From: Amphiura filiformis
Taxonomy: Eukaryota > Echinodermata > Ophiuroidea > Amphilepidida > Amphiuridae
Assembly: GCF_039555335.1 (NCBI RefSeq)
Contig: NC_092644.1
Coordinates: 44,936,667 to 45,000,666 of the forward strand
Length of the DNA stretch: 64,000 nucleotides
Reading direction: 5' to 3'
A program made the position numbers and the translations under genes. The notes beneath the pieces were generated by a model, which saw only the letters and a program-made list of their open reading frames with translations, did no database searches and was not told the origin of the DNA. The first letter of the stretch is position 1, and the number at the start of each line of letters is the position of its first letter. Below are positions 47,501 through 59,275 of the stretch, piece after piece.

Positions 47501-47929
47501 TAAAATCGACAGCGGTGAACACTCAGATATTGAACATGTGATTCCATGGACAGAAGTGAAGTGTCAATTCAGCTGTCAAAACAAAACCTAAAAAACAACA
47601 AAATGAAAAATGCATTGCCGCTTTGCTTCATTACCAAATGAGTACAGTTGCAGATGCTGCAATTTTGCCGGACTCGTTATGTTTCGAAAACTACCATATT
47701 CTGTGCTACGTTTTGCCTTTTGCCAATATTAAACCCGTCAATGTAAACAGGTTTCTGTGTTTAGAATTTCATAAACCAAAATGTCTGAAAACTTGAGCAC
47801 CTAACAGTATGCCATGAAACAGGAAAACCCTTCGTACCTTAACAGCTCCCTTTAGACAAAATGTCTTTTTTTCTCAACGTAGTGAAAATATGAGGAATTA
47901 TGCCAACTACCATCACACATCTAATATTA

Positions 47930-48175
47930 TTATTTTGTAGGCATATGGGTCATAAAAGTTTATAAAAAAAACCCAAATTAACTAGCCTTGAATTGTCTAG
48001 AGCAACATTTGCAGCTGGCAGAAACGATTCTAATAAATGTCTAAGAAGCATTGAGCATGCATTTACATATTTATGTATCAATATATACAAAACATTTTCC
48101 ACGGTACCAAAACTACTCCGGGATTGCTCAAAATGAGCTATAAACATTTAAAAAGAACTTGATTCAGTTTAATCT
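47930..48175. repeat. Dispersed repeat, paired with 54.43-54.69 kb
   Basis: Same orientation as 54430-54690 ('acatttgcagctggca', 'gattcagttta', 'tgtctcttgtgata'). Both lie just right of array or duplicon units, so this is the continuation of the duplicon. Confidence 0.7.
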
Positions 48176-49190
48176 GCCTCTGTCTCTTGTGATAGTAATA
48201 ATATAACTCCATCTGTGTAATGGAAGGTAATTTATATATATTTACCAGAATTAGTTAATCCTTTCATAAAATAGCTAATGTAAATTAGTTAGTATCTCCT
48301 CTTGCAACGTTTCAAATTTGATAGACATACCTTATCCAGGTGATGGGCGCCGTGCATTCTCTAAATTCAGTAAATTTCCATCGTCAACCATGCAATTGAA
48401 TGGGATTATTTTGAAATTTCAAAACGCTTGAAATATCACAAACAAATAGGCCTATGTTAATAAATAATATAAATACAAGCTAAACCCGTTGGGGTTCGAT
48501 AATGAACCCCACAAAACTAACCGAGTATATGGAAAATGCCATACGGCCGAGCGGTTTTGCCGGCTCTCTCCGACCATCAAGCCACTCGCCGCCTGACCTT
48601 ATCACTGATTTTGATTGACAGTGTAATTATGAAAATACAGAGTAAATACAACTTAACCTGTTGTCTTACTAACGGGGTTGCAACACCCTCCCCCTAATAT
48701 GTTTTTTCCCGTGCGCTAAAACGTATACATACGCACTAAAATGACTTGGACATCTTAGGAGCATCGATCGCTTGAGATCATTTTGGCATAAAAGATATTG
48801 ACCATCCATCGTTACCTAGGTGGTGGCCGTCGAATTTTGGGGAAAGCCACTGCTATCTAATTATTTTTACAGAACCATTCTATGATTTGTATTAGCTACA
48901 AACCCCGCCCTATGTCGACGTCCAATCAGTTCTTATTAACTAATAATTCAATTAATGATGTAATTTAGTTAGTATGATTTATCTGAAATGAAATTCGGAC
49001 ACAAACTATATTAAATTGTTTCACAGAGGCTGAAATACTAAAACGCTGATATAATTTCATCCCTTCTATGGAACCTTTCCTAGCACGAATACTCCATTCT
49101 ATGATGAAATGACGGGCAGCACGGGCTTATGAAAGCGAAATGCCCTATCAAAAGAACAGGTTTAATAACACATTTTAGGAGCTTTTAGGA
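48175..49190. other. Repeat paired with 9.6 kb, otherwise anonymous
   Basis: 48.33-48.51 kb matches 9.6-9.8 kb. Just beyond, a GC-richer stretch (48.53-48.60 kb, 'acggccgagcggttttgccg') has no frame of note. No gene seen. Confidence 0.4.
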
Positions 49191-49240
49191 AATTGAAATA
49201 TTGTGAGAGGAAAGAATTCCATTCAATAATGAATATCACC

Positions 49241-49306
49241 TTAAACGGCGTAGGCAGGTGCCATTGTTATTTAACAACATCCACGGTTCATCAAGTTTCC
49301 AATATC
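49241..49306 (-). pseudogene. C-terminal exon, copy Q (in-frame stop)
   Basis: Acceptor (attgtccccag), then 66 nt in the frame of 58313-58378: DIGNLMNRGCC, stop, ITMAPAYAV, stop. The codon that is GAA in copy R is TAA here. Otherwise the length, acceptor and end are kept, so this copy was probably disabled recently or uses the earlier stop. Confidence 0.45.
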
Positions 49307-49639
49307 CTGGGGACAATATCACCCATAAGGTAAGAAGTTCATGCGCTCTACCTCCGTTGCAGAGTAGTTGGATGAATTGAAGCAAAATTTAATACGGAAA
49401 TTAAAGGCTGGATCCAGCGACAAACTTCAGGCATATTGGTTCACCTGGTTTGTTTGGATCTCCATCTGCTGACCTGCTTCAATCTGTTGACTACATGAAC
49501 ATTGAATACATCGTGTAATGAGCCGTTTAAGATGTTGAACAGGTTAAAATGTGTACTGTGGATCAGTATCAAACTTTGTACACTTTCAAGATGAGTACAC
49601 GGACCATTGTAATATGTTTTACGCGCCAAACCCTACATA

Positions 49640-49735
49640 TTCGAGTGTTTTGTAAACAAGTGTAGTGCAGCTGCTGTCACTGTCAGTTTTCGCGCAGCAA
49701 ACACTTTTGCTTGATAAGAGTTTGCGTTGAGATCG
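49640..49735 (-). other. Conserved frame in copies Q and R
   Basis: Minus-strand LNANSYQAKVFAARKL, TVTAAALHLFTKHSNM here, and LNANSYQTKVFAMLKL, RETAAAIHLFTKHSNM in copy R (about 58712-58807), followed by a possible GT donor (gtaggg). It may be an internal exon of the gene that ends at 49241. Support is only the shared frame. Confidence 0.3.
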
Positions 49736-49774
49736 TGCTGGCCGGCTTGGATTGTGCATACAAAGCTCAATGGG

Positions 49775-50058
49775 CTAGATAATATGGGGTGTAGTAGTTG
49801 AAGCATTCGCCCCTCACTACTATTATCCAGGTTCGATTCTTGGCAGTTCCTTAAGTGAGCATGGTTGCAGATCCATTACCCTCCTGGTAGGTTTTCTCCG
49901 GGCATTCTAGTGTTCGCCTTGTTTTTATAAAATCGGTCTATTCCCCATATCTCTGTCCCGTCTTGACAGTTTCGCTTCGCAGCCTTTTTTCCTGTATTGG
50001 TAAACACACAACATCACTTTTACTAATCCGACGAATAAAAGTTGGAAAAGTTTATTTA
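49775..50058 (+). mobile_element. tRNA-derived SINE
   Basis: A B box ggttcgattct (49830-49840) lies below an A-box-like stretch. The core is 'ggttttctccgggcattcta' and the tail is 'aaaatcggtctattccccat', 'atctctgtcccgtc', ending near a TTTATTTATTTA stretch. The core and tail recur inverted at 39.09-39.20 kb. Confidence 0.6.
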
Positions 50059-50059
50059 T

Positions 50060-51700
50060 TTATATGTTGATTATTATCTTCTTGTATGTGTGGGTTTTCA
50101 CTCTATGTATTCTTTACATTTGTACACCTAACGAATTTTTTTTCCGGTACCTGTATCGTCAATATGTAGATCAGTTAGGTGATCCCTTAATGATGTCATC
50201 GTCTCGATGTGTTAGATTCACGCGACATTTCCGCCACACATACAAGTTCAAATTAAATGGCCTATTTTTGGCGACCCAATTAATTGGGTCATCTAGTATT
50301 CCATTATGAAAACTGTGACGTCACCAACAAAAGCCTCCTACTCCACTACGTGAGGTCGTATTTGAAGCTAGATGGTTTAATGAGGGTTGTTGAACTTACA
50401 CTACACACTTCTAACTGTAGTAAAAGTAACACCATTCCCCCATCGCACCAGTTAGCCCAATTTGTCTGTAAGGAGCATATGGAGATAAAATTTGGCATTT
50501 AATCTTTAGAATAGAACACAGTTAATGGAAAACAACTGATTGTTTCCCTTGGGCTTGCAGTTAAAATAAGTAGAAAAACTTTATGATGTTCGATGTTCAC
50601 CTCCACGTCTTTCGTTGAATGAATTCCCAGTAGATCGTCTACTGCGAATTCAGCGTTATGCCCTATTGGAGGTGTCGTGTGACAGAGCAGAAGATTGAAG
50701 AGTGGAATATAACAAAACTTTTTTGGATAAAATCAAAGCAAAACACTACACACAACATTTTTGCATGAAATCAAAACAAAAGTACACACTTCTTAACGTT
50801 GTATAATCATCTAGATACGCTATCATGAGAAGTGTCTAATATTGCAATTGAATTGAATGGAAAGAAATTGGTCTAGATGTTAAGAGATGGTAGTGAATAT
50901 TGTGTTCTGTAGGGTTGTATGTCAAGTTTAGTGTCAAAATAAATGTACGAGTTTACTCTACGTAAAGATACCTTCATAGTTGCTGTCGATTGATGTATAC
51001 TAGGGTTAGGAACGTTCAAAATGGTAAAGTGACTTTTGGGACACCCTGTATGTCACATTGCGGCACTTTTCAAATCACGATAGTAAGATCGTTGAAGAAG
51101 CACTAATGTATTGTATCTGTATGTCTTGTCAATAAAATCAAACGTTATCATTCAAGTGAGAATAGCAAAGATCTAGTTGATTTCTTTCAGTCATTAATTT
51201 TCCTGTTTGTTTTATCTGAAACATGTATTTATCATGTTAAGAACTGACTTCTGTCAAATAAATTAGCTCTTAATGACTTACAAACAGCACACGTTTTGTA
51301 AGGAATAATTCATTGCTGTCACTTAAATTGAGGCTCATCAATGTTTCAAAAAATCATTGGTGTTCTTTTGCATTCGTCTTAATACGCTTGGGTAATCGTC
51401 ATTGTTAAAGGCTCATTGGTTTAATTTGTCATTTCACAGATGTAAATTGATTTGTCTTTTTGCTTTGTTCTTCTAAACTTAAAACTTAAGTTTTGTTTTC
51501 ATGTACTTTGTGCCCTATGAGGCTTATAAATGTCTTTCATATTTAATTTATGCTTAACCCTTTTACAACATAACGTTTTGTAGACACACAACAATCCAAG
51601 AGATTGCCATTCAGAAAGATTAGGTTTTTGTTAACAATCTTTAGTTATTTTGGTTTTTTATTTGATTAATATATTTATTCGTTAGGAAACATGAATATTC
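50060..51700. other. Copy Q interior, no gene recognised
   Basis: Short frames near 50.1-50.5 kb lack support. 'ttttgggacaccctgtatgt' at 51.03 kb is a motif also seen at 28.13 kb. Parts around 51.09-51.14 kb match R at 59.73-59.77 kb. Confidence 0.4.
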
Positions 51701-51895
51701 AAATATTGAATAAGTTCCTTCCAGCATTAAACAAAAACTACTATGATAGTAAAGCAGAGTTGCATTAAAAAGCTTTCTGTAGATTGGAATTGACTGGTAT
51801 CACCTGCGCTTCGCTGCTTCACAGCAATTTCACGACTTAAGTGACTAGAATCTATATCTCTGAATTCAATCTTTCCTATCTTGCATCAATAAAAA

Positions 51896-51910
51896 TGCTT
51901 TTATATACTC
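51896..51910 (-). promoter_or_regulatory. Possible TATA box, copy Q
   Basis: The minus strand reads gagtatataaaagca, a consensus TATAAAA context. It is kept exactly in copy R (60418-60432) within a more diverged block, and a donor-like gcgcag|gtgata lies about 95 bp downstream. It would serve the minus-strand gene ending at 49241. No transcription evidence. Confidence 0.35.
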
Positions 51911-53937
51911 ATCGATTTAAAAGATTAGCTTCAAATTGAACAGAACATTAGGAATACACATTTCTAGACTGTTTTCTCCGTTATTCACCATCGGCAAAAC
52001 GATTATAATGTCTTTCGAGTTTGCTCCATACGTCACGATGCATTTCCACCTTTTGGGTGAAATGTCTATTCGTGTCTGGTAGAACATTGGCATTAATTTT
52101 ACTGATTTTGCTTTTTCTTACACCAGCCAAATTGGTTGTATTGTAATTTTCAAATTGATTGTTTTGAACAGATTATACAGCTGAGATGGGTAAATTCAAT
52201 AACGACTTTTATTGAGGTAGAGTTAGTAATAAACTGCTGCTTTGTCACGTGCTTTTTAAAGTGCAAACCTGATCAAGATTTTCTTTTTATTCATGGAGAT
52301 TCAAAAGGTTATCGAGTCGTACAATAGAATATTAGAATAGCTGTTTATTTCTCGCCGTATTTCAAAGCGAATTTTGAAGTTGATTGCAGATCATGATAGG
52401 TACCAATCATTTTGATACAGTATGTACGAAATAATCATGATGAAGAATATAAGAAGGTGGCCCGATATATTTGGAAAATAAAATTCTTTTAAACTTACCT
52501 ATAACAAAGGTTGTCTCTTACAAGCATTCATGCAAATGCAGGCATATTCTTGTTAAATAACTGCATCCAAATAGCTTTGAAACCCTAGTCATTTTGTCAT
52601 ATCCTACACTTGCGAATAAGCAGATCACGCACGCAGTCTACTAAAAGAACACCCTCAAGAAGTATCCCCGCCATATATGTAATTTGCCATTTCAGCGCAC
52701 CTAAGTACCAATATGAAGGCAGCGAAAAAAAGATTGCGATGCCCTGCAGCTACACTCTGGTAAATTGCCGTACATAAGTGGTTTTATCTGTGAAGTCAAT
52801 TGCAAATCGATGTAGGTCGCCATGATCATCAGCGTAAGAGAATTTATTGTATCTTCCAAAGTCATGTATATTACATATTAAACAAGGTTGCGCAAACTTG
52901 GCGTTTTATTTTTCACATTTTTTTCTGTTTTGATTTTCCTCTCGGATGCTGCAGATGCCTTCTATTACCGAACGATAATACTGCATCAAAATCATGCATT
53001 TTCTGAATTTTAATATAGTATCGTGATGACTTATCATTAAATAGTTCATAACAACTAGGAATGATACTTTTTAGAATTATAAGCAATATTGAAATATCTG
53101 TCTTTGGCTATACAAAAATTATATCCAGTTGTATAATTTATTTATAGTCACTTTATTGACAACACAGTTTCATACTAATTAATGAAGCAAAAGAACGACG
53201 CACACAACAAAGTAATAATAATTGATTCTGGCTACCTATATTGCATTTCTTGTTTTCTCTTTCATTCAATTATTAGTCAACACAATATTATTGTTTGTCT
53301 AGGTGTATGAATAATGTAGTTGGAGTAATAGAAATGTGAAGGCTATATGTGTAATATAAAAAATTAATGTGCAAATATAAAGATTATTCTGTTCGTGTAG
53401 GTACCAAAATCCTTCCATGCAGTAATTCAATGTGATTTTGAGATGACAAGAAATCGCGAAAGTCAAAGACGCTTATTTGGAAAAAAAATATTAAACGTGA
53501 CTCAGGTAAGGTTTTCTCATCATTTTCAAGCATAACAGCATAGCCGATAAAGCTACCTTATGATTAATTGAATATTAATTTTAATAACCTATTTACTGAC
53601 GATCAATCGTGTAATGTGCTTAAGCTATCGGAGTAATGACTATTATTAGAGCTAGAGATTTTTTTTTAAATTAAGACGATGGTTTGGATTATAACCAACA
53701 GAAAAAATATATTATTTTTATGTGCATGAATTTATGACTAGAAAATGTTGTGCTCATCTTATTGTTATGCGTTGTGAATCACATGTACAGAAAATAGCAT
53801 TATTGCGGTATACATGTATTAAGGACACAGTGCTTATAGTATGCTCACCGTATGTCATTTTATATCCAGACTAAACGTATTGCCATAAAACATTGTTATT
53901 GTCAAAACAATTGGAGCAGAAGTATCGGATACAGGGC

Positions 53938-54410
53938 ATTAGTCCGATATGCCGCTAGTCCGACACATCGCTAGTCCGAATCTGAAATGCACTGCACCAG
54001 TCCGACACGCCGCTAGTCCGAAAATGAAAAAAACTGCGCTGGTCAGAAACTGAAAACCACTGCGCTGGTCCAAATTTGGAAAATAATCATTCAGTCCGAC
54101 ACTGCGCTAGTCCGAATCTAAAAAACAGTACGAAGCTGATATCCATTGCGCTAGTCCGAATTTGAAAAACACTGCGATAGTCTGAATCTGAACACTTCGC
54201 TAGTCAGATATTCGGACTAGCGCAGTGTTTTTCAGATTTGGACTAGCGCTGTAATTTTCAGTTTCGGACTAGCGCTACGGTTTTCAGTTTCGGACTAGCG
54301 CAGTGTCGGATTGAAGAAGTGTTTTACAGATTCTGACTAGCGCAGTGTATTTCGGATTCGGACTAGCGGCGTGTAGGACTGAAAGGGTGTTTTCAGATTC
54401 GGATCACATA
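53938..54410. repeat. Foldback array of 'gctagtccga' repeats
   Basis: The left half is a degenerate tandem array of gctagtccgaatctgaaaaa-type units. At 54198-54222 (cgctagtcagatattcggactagcg) the orientation flips and the right half repeats the inverse (cagatt.ggactagcgcagtg). The whole can fold on itself. It is absent from copies P and R. Confidence 0.9.
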
Positions 54411-54429
54411 GTGAAGCCAATAATAAGGC

Positions 54430-54690
54430 CAGTGACTGTACATTAAGTCCATGTTTATTTGTAGGTATATGCATCATAAAAATACATATTCTGAACTTTG
54501 TTTTCTTGGGTAACATTTGCAGCTGGCATTGACGATTCTACTAACATTAATGTCACATTTAACATGCGTGTACATAATTTACTACACATTTTACACAGCA
54601 ATAATAAATCATCCGGGTTTACTCAAATATGAGCTTAACATTTAGAAGAACATGATTCAGTTTAACCTGATTATGTCTCTTGTGATAACA
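54430..54690. repeat. Dispersed repeat, paired with 47.93-48.17 kb
   Basis: See 47930-48175. Confidence 0.7.
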
Positions 54691-54699
54691 ATAATAACT

Positions 54700-55300
54700 C
54701 ATTCGTAAATGTACCGTCTATGCAATGTGAAGGTAAAACTTATAAGTCCAAGTAAAACAAATAATATTTCTCAAACATGTGTGAGGTAGGCCCTTATCAT
54801 TTGTTAATTTTGTTATACATTTGCTATTCATTTCTGTAAAATTGCAATTCCAAAGCAAACGCTTTGTCAACACATCATAAGAACGGGGAGGCCCCTAATA
54901 TTTCCTCAAATTACCCCTAGCTTGATGAAAGTGTTTGCAATGTGTTTATAAATGATAAACCAAGAACTTCTTAACATGTCTTTTCATTACAACAATTTTA
55001 CAAACAAATTTAAAATGAGCAAACAAGAAAAATGACAAAAATATTTGAAAATATCTCAAAATTGGTGAGGGCGCGTGGACGATATACATGTTATTTAATT
55101 GGCCTAATAATAGTTTTTGTAAATTATGTCGTTCGCTTATTTGTTTGTTTGTTTAATCGGTCGGTTCGGGTTGACACACGCTTGGGTCTAAGTCAAGCTT
55201 ACAAGCTTATAATAGCATGCTGATTTATATGAAGAGAAAGCAAATCAGGTGATAGCCTTTGCTTTCAGCCCATGGGCGAAGACATGGGAAATGAGGAATT
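54700..55300. other. No gene recognised
   Basis: AT-rich. The frame at 55032-55223 has a hydrophobic stretch (YLIGLIIVFVNYVVRLFVCLF) but no splice or copy support. Confidence 0.35.
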
Positions 55301-55526
55301 AGTAGTAAATACGCATTTACGGCCTACTTAATATTCATGCGGTCACGCGGCCGGAGGTTAACCCAGGTCAAAAGTTGACCTTTGACCAGGAAGTGACCTT
55401 TGACCTCTTAACTTTTGACTTCGTGACTCTTGACCCGGAAGTGACCTCATGGCATTTAACCCCGGTTGAACTTTAACCTCGTGACCTCATGAATATTAAT
55501 TAGGCCTTAAATGCGTATTTACTACT
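55301..55526. mobile_element. MITE with 39-bp TIRs and nuclear-receptor-like half sites
   Basis: agtagtaaatacgcattta... (55301-55339) and its inverse (55488-55526) match at 37 of 39 positions. The 148-bp interior has seven TGACC half sites (55376, 55383, 55394, 55401, 55431, 55442, 55482), including a perfect DR1 tgaccttTgacct-type site at 55394-55406. Confidence 0.85.
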
Positions 55527-55894
55527 GGAATAATTATTGTATTGCATTTCCTATTGATTCAAAATTGATAGATCTTATCAATGAGCCCAGACTCGATTGA
55601 TACGTTTGTTTAATTGGAGAAAATTACACTAATGCTTAAATTACTCTGCATCTTCTGTAATAAGTTCAATATGATTGACAGACTTTCGTGATGAGTCTGC
55701 ATTGAATGACATCACTATTGTGGAACACAAAATAAATTGCGAAATTTTTTATCATTTCAGACTTTACCAACATTATGTTAGTCGGGTCAGTGCGAAATTC
55801 CAAAATCGACATTGTCGATGCAAATATTTTAGACACCTGAATTATTTCAAATTACACGCATGCAGATTATATTACTAGGATCAACATATTTTAG

Positions 55895-56410
55895 CCTGAC
55901 CAGTCATATCAATTTGGAAGCGCTCTTTTTTTTTTAAAGTTATAGTTCATTGAATTTACAACCGTATGACAAAACAGACGAAAATAGTAACTTTTTGCAC
56001 AAGATTTGCAATTTAACGAGAATTGACCATTGCTCATTCCAGTGACTCTAGTATAAGGACAATATAAGTGTGCTTTTTTATTTAATGACATAAAATTTGA
56101 AAAACATTGTAAGGAACACTTGAGGTTTTGACTTTTAAAACCTATATTTTGGTCAAAAAAATGTGCTTGGATTGGTAGTTTTCAACAGATTTTCCACATT
56201 CGCCTTTCTATAACATTGAATTGTGTTATCTGTTGACCTAGTGACGAAAAGTGTTAGCTTTCGTTTGATATAAAAAAAAATCTGATTGGATGAAGGGAAC
56301 ACTTGAGGTTTCGACAAAAAGCTCTTGGGACGAAAATGTGTACTCAGGTGTATTGAGGTGGAAACGGTTTTTTGTATAGAAACCTTTCCATAATGGTGCT
56401 ATTCCTTTAA
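55895..56410 (+). repeat. Dispersed repeat, intact copy of the 22.3-23.1 kb element
   Basis: Uninterrupted version of the repeat split by the SINE at 22.52 kb. An additional short A-run near 56.27 kb. Not coding. Confidence 0.75.
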
Positions 56411-56419
56411 TAGACCGAA

Positions 56420-58230
56420 TACAACCAACCATGTTTTTCGTTTGTTAAAAAAAATCATATATCCTGATAATGTATTTTTCGACCTATTAAAGCAGCGATT
56501 CACCAAGATTGGCAGAAAGGCAAACCTCGGTGGCAAAAGTTCCATAACCAGCATTGGTTCCAATGAAAATATATAATACTTTTAATATCTGCTGAATGTT
56601 TTGAAATTCAGGGAGGATCGTATAACTAGTTGACTCGTCATGGATGAACATAATACAACATGGTAATATATGATGTATTTTACGTAGGGTACGCAGAGAA
56701 GTGTAATCAAATTCAGCGTGACCTTCAGCTGGTATGAAAACAACAGTTATTCATTGTAAGGAAAACTGGAGACAGAGATGTTTAATTATCTAGAAAACGA
56801 AAGACACCCGAGAATCTCACCAAATATTCTCGGTAAATATAGAATTTTACTTAGCTTTCACAGACATCAGTGAACTACCAGGATTGATTTTTATCCAAAG
56901 TTCAGAGCAGTCGTTTTGTTTGCTGTGCAAATCCAACTCTTACGACAACAGGTGATCAAATGCATTCTGAGCTCTGTTCTAAAACAGACTTGTTATTAAA
57001 AATAAACCTCGATTTTTTTTTTCTATTTTGACAGACAATAACAAGTCACGGTGTTTACCTTAAAATCTTTAATAAAATTCATATTTTGACGAATTTGATC
57101 AGAGTAACGTATAGTTTGAATGGGAAAAAATACCTGGTTTTGACATTAATAATACATATCTTCAATTTCAGATTTCAAATTATGGTGTTGAACGAACAGA
57201 TGGGTCTCTATACCAATTTATGTTATCCCCCATACCGCGGAACAAAACATTTTCATTTCGATTTGTATATAGTTTTTCAATAGGTGCTCTGTGTTAAATG
57301 TGATTATGTGGGCCTTTCGTGATAAACCTGACTTAAACAATTGACTTTAACGCTTTGAACAAGGAACCCATAGTATGAGATATCTGCGTTTTCTCTCTGA
57401 CGTTAAAGCTATGCTAACGATGCGTTGAGACAACGCATCGTCGATTGAGTTTTCTTTGTGAGACTAATTTAAAAGGCCCGTGACCAAATCAACAGCCTCA
57501 TCCCCCAAAGTTACCTCATTGTTGATGTGATTTTGGTCATTTTTAATCGACCATCATTACTATCCAAAAATTCGACGTTCCAACTCGATGTATTTCCGCA
57601 GCAATCGTGAAAAAACAATCGATTTGTTGTTACCACTTTAGCGAAATTCTACACACCCCTGGCAATTGTGGGCAGCCTGGAATTTCACTTCAATGAAATC
57701 AGGACATTGCACGAACGTTCCGTAAGCTTACAGTCAGCAACAGTGATACAGGAACTACATGTAATACTCATTTATGATTAAATATGGCAATATTCCTGCT
57801 ATGTGCACGTACGCTTTCTATAAGTGAACTATATATTGACATAAAAACGCAGTTTCTTCTCAAATAAAGTTTAATACGGTCCGGGAATACGGCATACGTT
57901 CGCATGTTTTGCTGTTTACATGATGCGGAACCACAATGCAATTCATATGTACCAACGCTGTTTCCAAACTGTAATTATTCCTATTTCGCTGAAAATTTTC
58001 TCGTTCTTTTACATTTTGACATTGTATGGAAGTTTGAAGACATTCCATATAAAACCAATTTAAGTCAATTTTTAAAAGAAAACTTGACATAAACTTCTTG
58101 AAGTACATTGATGTGATATTGGAGCTGAAATTCTAAACACTGATATAATTATCAATTTCTATAAAAAATTGTTTCAGGAAGAAATAATGGTATGGTGACT
58201 TAATAAAACGTTTAGTATGCGCAATACCCA
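56420..58230. other. No gene recognised
   Basis: A small hairpin gatgcgttgagacaacgcatc lies at 57418-57438. A minus-strand frame at 57860-58108 follows an acceptor-like attttcag near 57992 but has no partner copy. Nothing else is supported. Confidence 0.35.
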
Positions 58231-58312
58231 AAACAACACGTGTAATAACACACTTTAGGAAATTGAAATATTTTGAGAGCCACAAATTCCTTTCAATTTA
58301 TTGAATATCACC

Positions 58313-58378
58313 TTAAAGGGCGAAGGCAGGTGTCATTGTTATTTCATAACATTCACGGTTCATCAAGTTTCCAATATC
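58313..58378 (-). CDS. Candidate C-terminal exon, copy R (ends TPAFAL)
   Basis: Acceptor (tatttttacag), then 66 nt: DIGNLMNREC, YEITMTPAFAL, TAA. Same length and phase as copy D (17304-17369), sharing EIT and the A-[YF]-x-A pattern before the stop. Intact, so this is the best candidate for a functional copy of the Q/R gene. Confidence 0.5.
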   Translation of the reverse strand, partial: DIGNLMNRECYEITMTPAFAL

Positions 58379-58907
58379 CTGTAAAAATATTACCCACAAG
58401 GTATGACATTTATTTGCTCTATCGTAGAGCATTTGGATTGAAGCACATTTAATACGGAAATTAAAGGCTGGATCCAGATATACTCCAGGCATAATTGGTT
58501 CCCTGATGTCCATCTGCTGACCTGCTTGAATTTGTTGAATACATGAACATTGCATGTAATGAGCCGTTTAAGATATAATTATAAGATGGAGCAATTGAAT
58601 AGGTTGAAATGTTGAAATGTGTAATGCGCCACTTTGTTGGAGTAAATAGATCAGTACACGGGATAAGAGTACACGGGACATTGTAATGTGTTTTTACGTG
58701 TCAACCCCTACATATTCGAGTGTTTTGTAAATAAGTGTATCGCAGCTGCTGTTTCTCTCAGTTTTAACATAGCAAATACTTTTGTTTGATAAGAGTTTGC
58801 GTTGAGAGGCTTGGACTGTGCATACAAAGTGCAATGGTCTAAATATTATCAGGGTGAAGAGAGTGAAGCACTTGCATATCACTCGATATCTCGGTAGTGT
58901 CTGCCCA

Positions 58908-59275
58908 GCAAACACAAAAATGTTTTTAAAACGTTTTAAATAAGTTATATTTTGGGTTTTGGTTTAGGTAAAAACGTTTTAATAACATTAAAATGTCGGG
59001 TTATATAAAGCTCATGAAATCGTTTTAAACGTTTTGTATGAAAACACACTACAACAATATTTTTAAAATGTTTTCGAAATGTCATTGTAAACTTTTTTTG
59101 CAAACATTTTTGGCCAAATATTTTGTCAACACTTAAATAACATTATGTTAAAATATTTGCACCCAGCAAACACAGAAATGTTCTTAAAATGTTTTTTACA
59201 AAACGTTTTAATAACATTTAAATGTCGGGTTATATAAAGGTCGTGAAAACATTTTAAAAACGTTATTGTAAATAT
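58908..59275. mobile_element. AACGTTTT-type element(s), start 'cagcaaacacaaa'
   Basis: Two starts of the family (58908 and 59165, cccagcaaacaca). The first matches the arms of the 36.1-kb palindrome almost base for base ('ttattttgggtttt', 'aaaatgtcgggttatataaa'). Confidence 0.8.

Larger units (their letters stand above)
42380..47800. repeat. Tandem array of ~396-bp units with a 1500-bp higher-order repeat
   Basis: Units begin near 'caattgtacagtgc.attgt' at 42383, 42779, 43176, 43463, 44290, 44964, 45790, 46464 and 47290. From 43441 the pattern repeats every ~1500 bp (spacing 826 then 674) for nearly three copies at very high identity. Each higher-order copy contains a foldback insertion and a repeated open frame (see separate entries). 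The first units are more diverged, so expansion moved rightwards or the right part was homogenised recently. Confidence 0.93.
49190..53960 (-). repeat. Duplicon copy Q
   Basis: Collinear with R (58.24-62.86 kb): the terminal-exon block, 'cctacatattcgagtgttttgta', 'gttgaagaagcactaat', the block with 'cagcaatttcacgacttaagt', and the block with 'ccatatatgtaatttgccat'. Part is shared with P. Confidence 0.8.
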
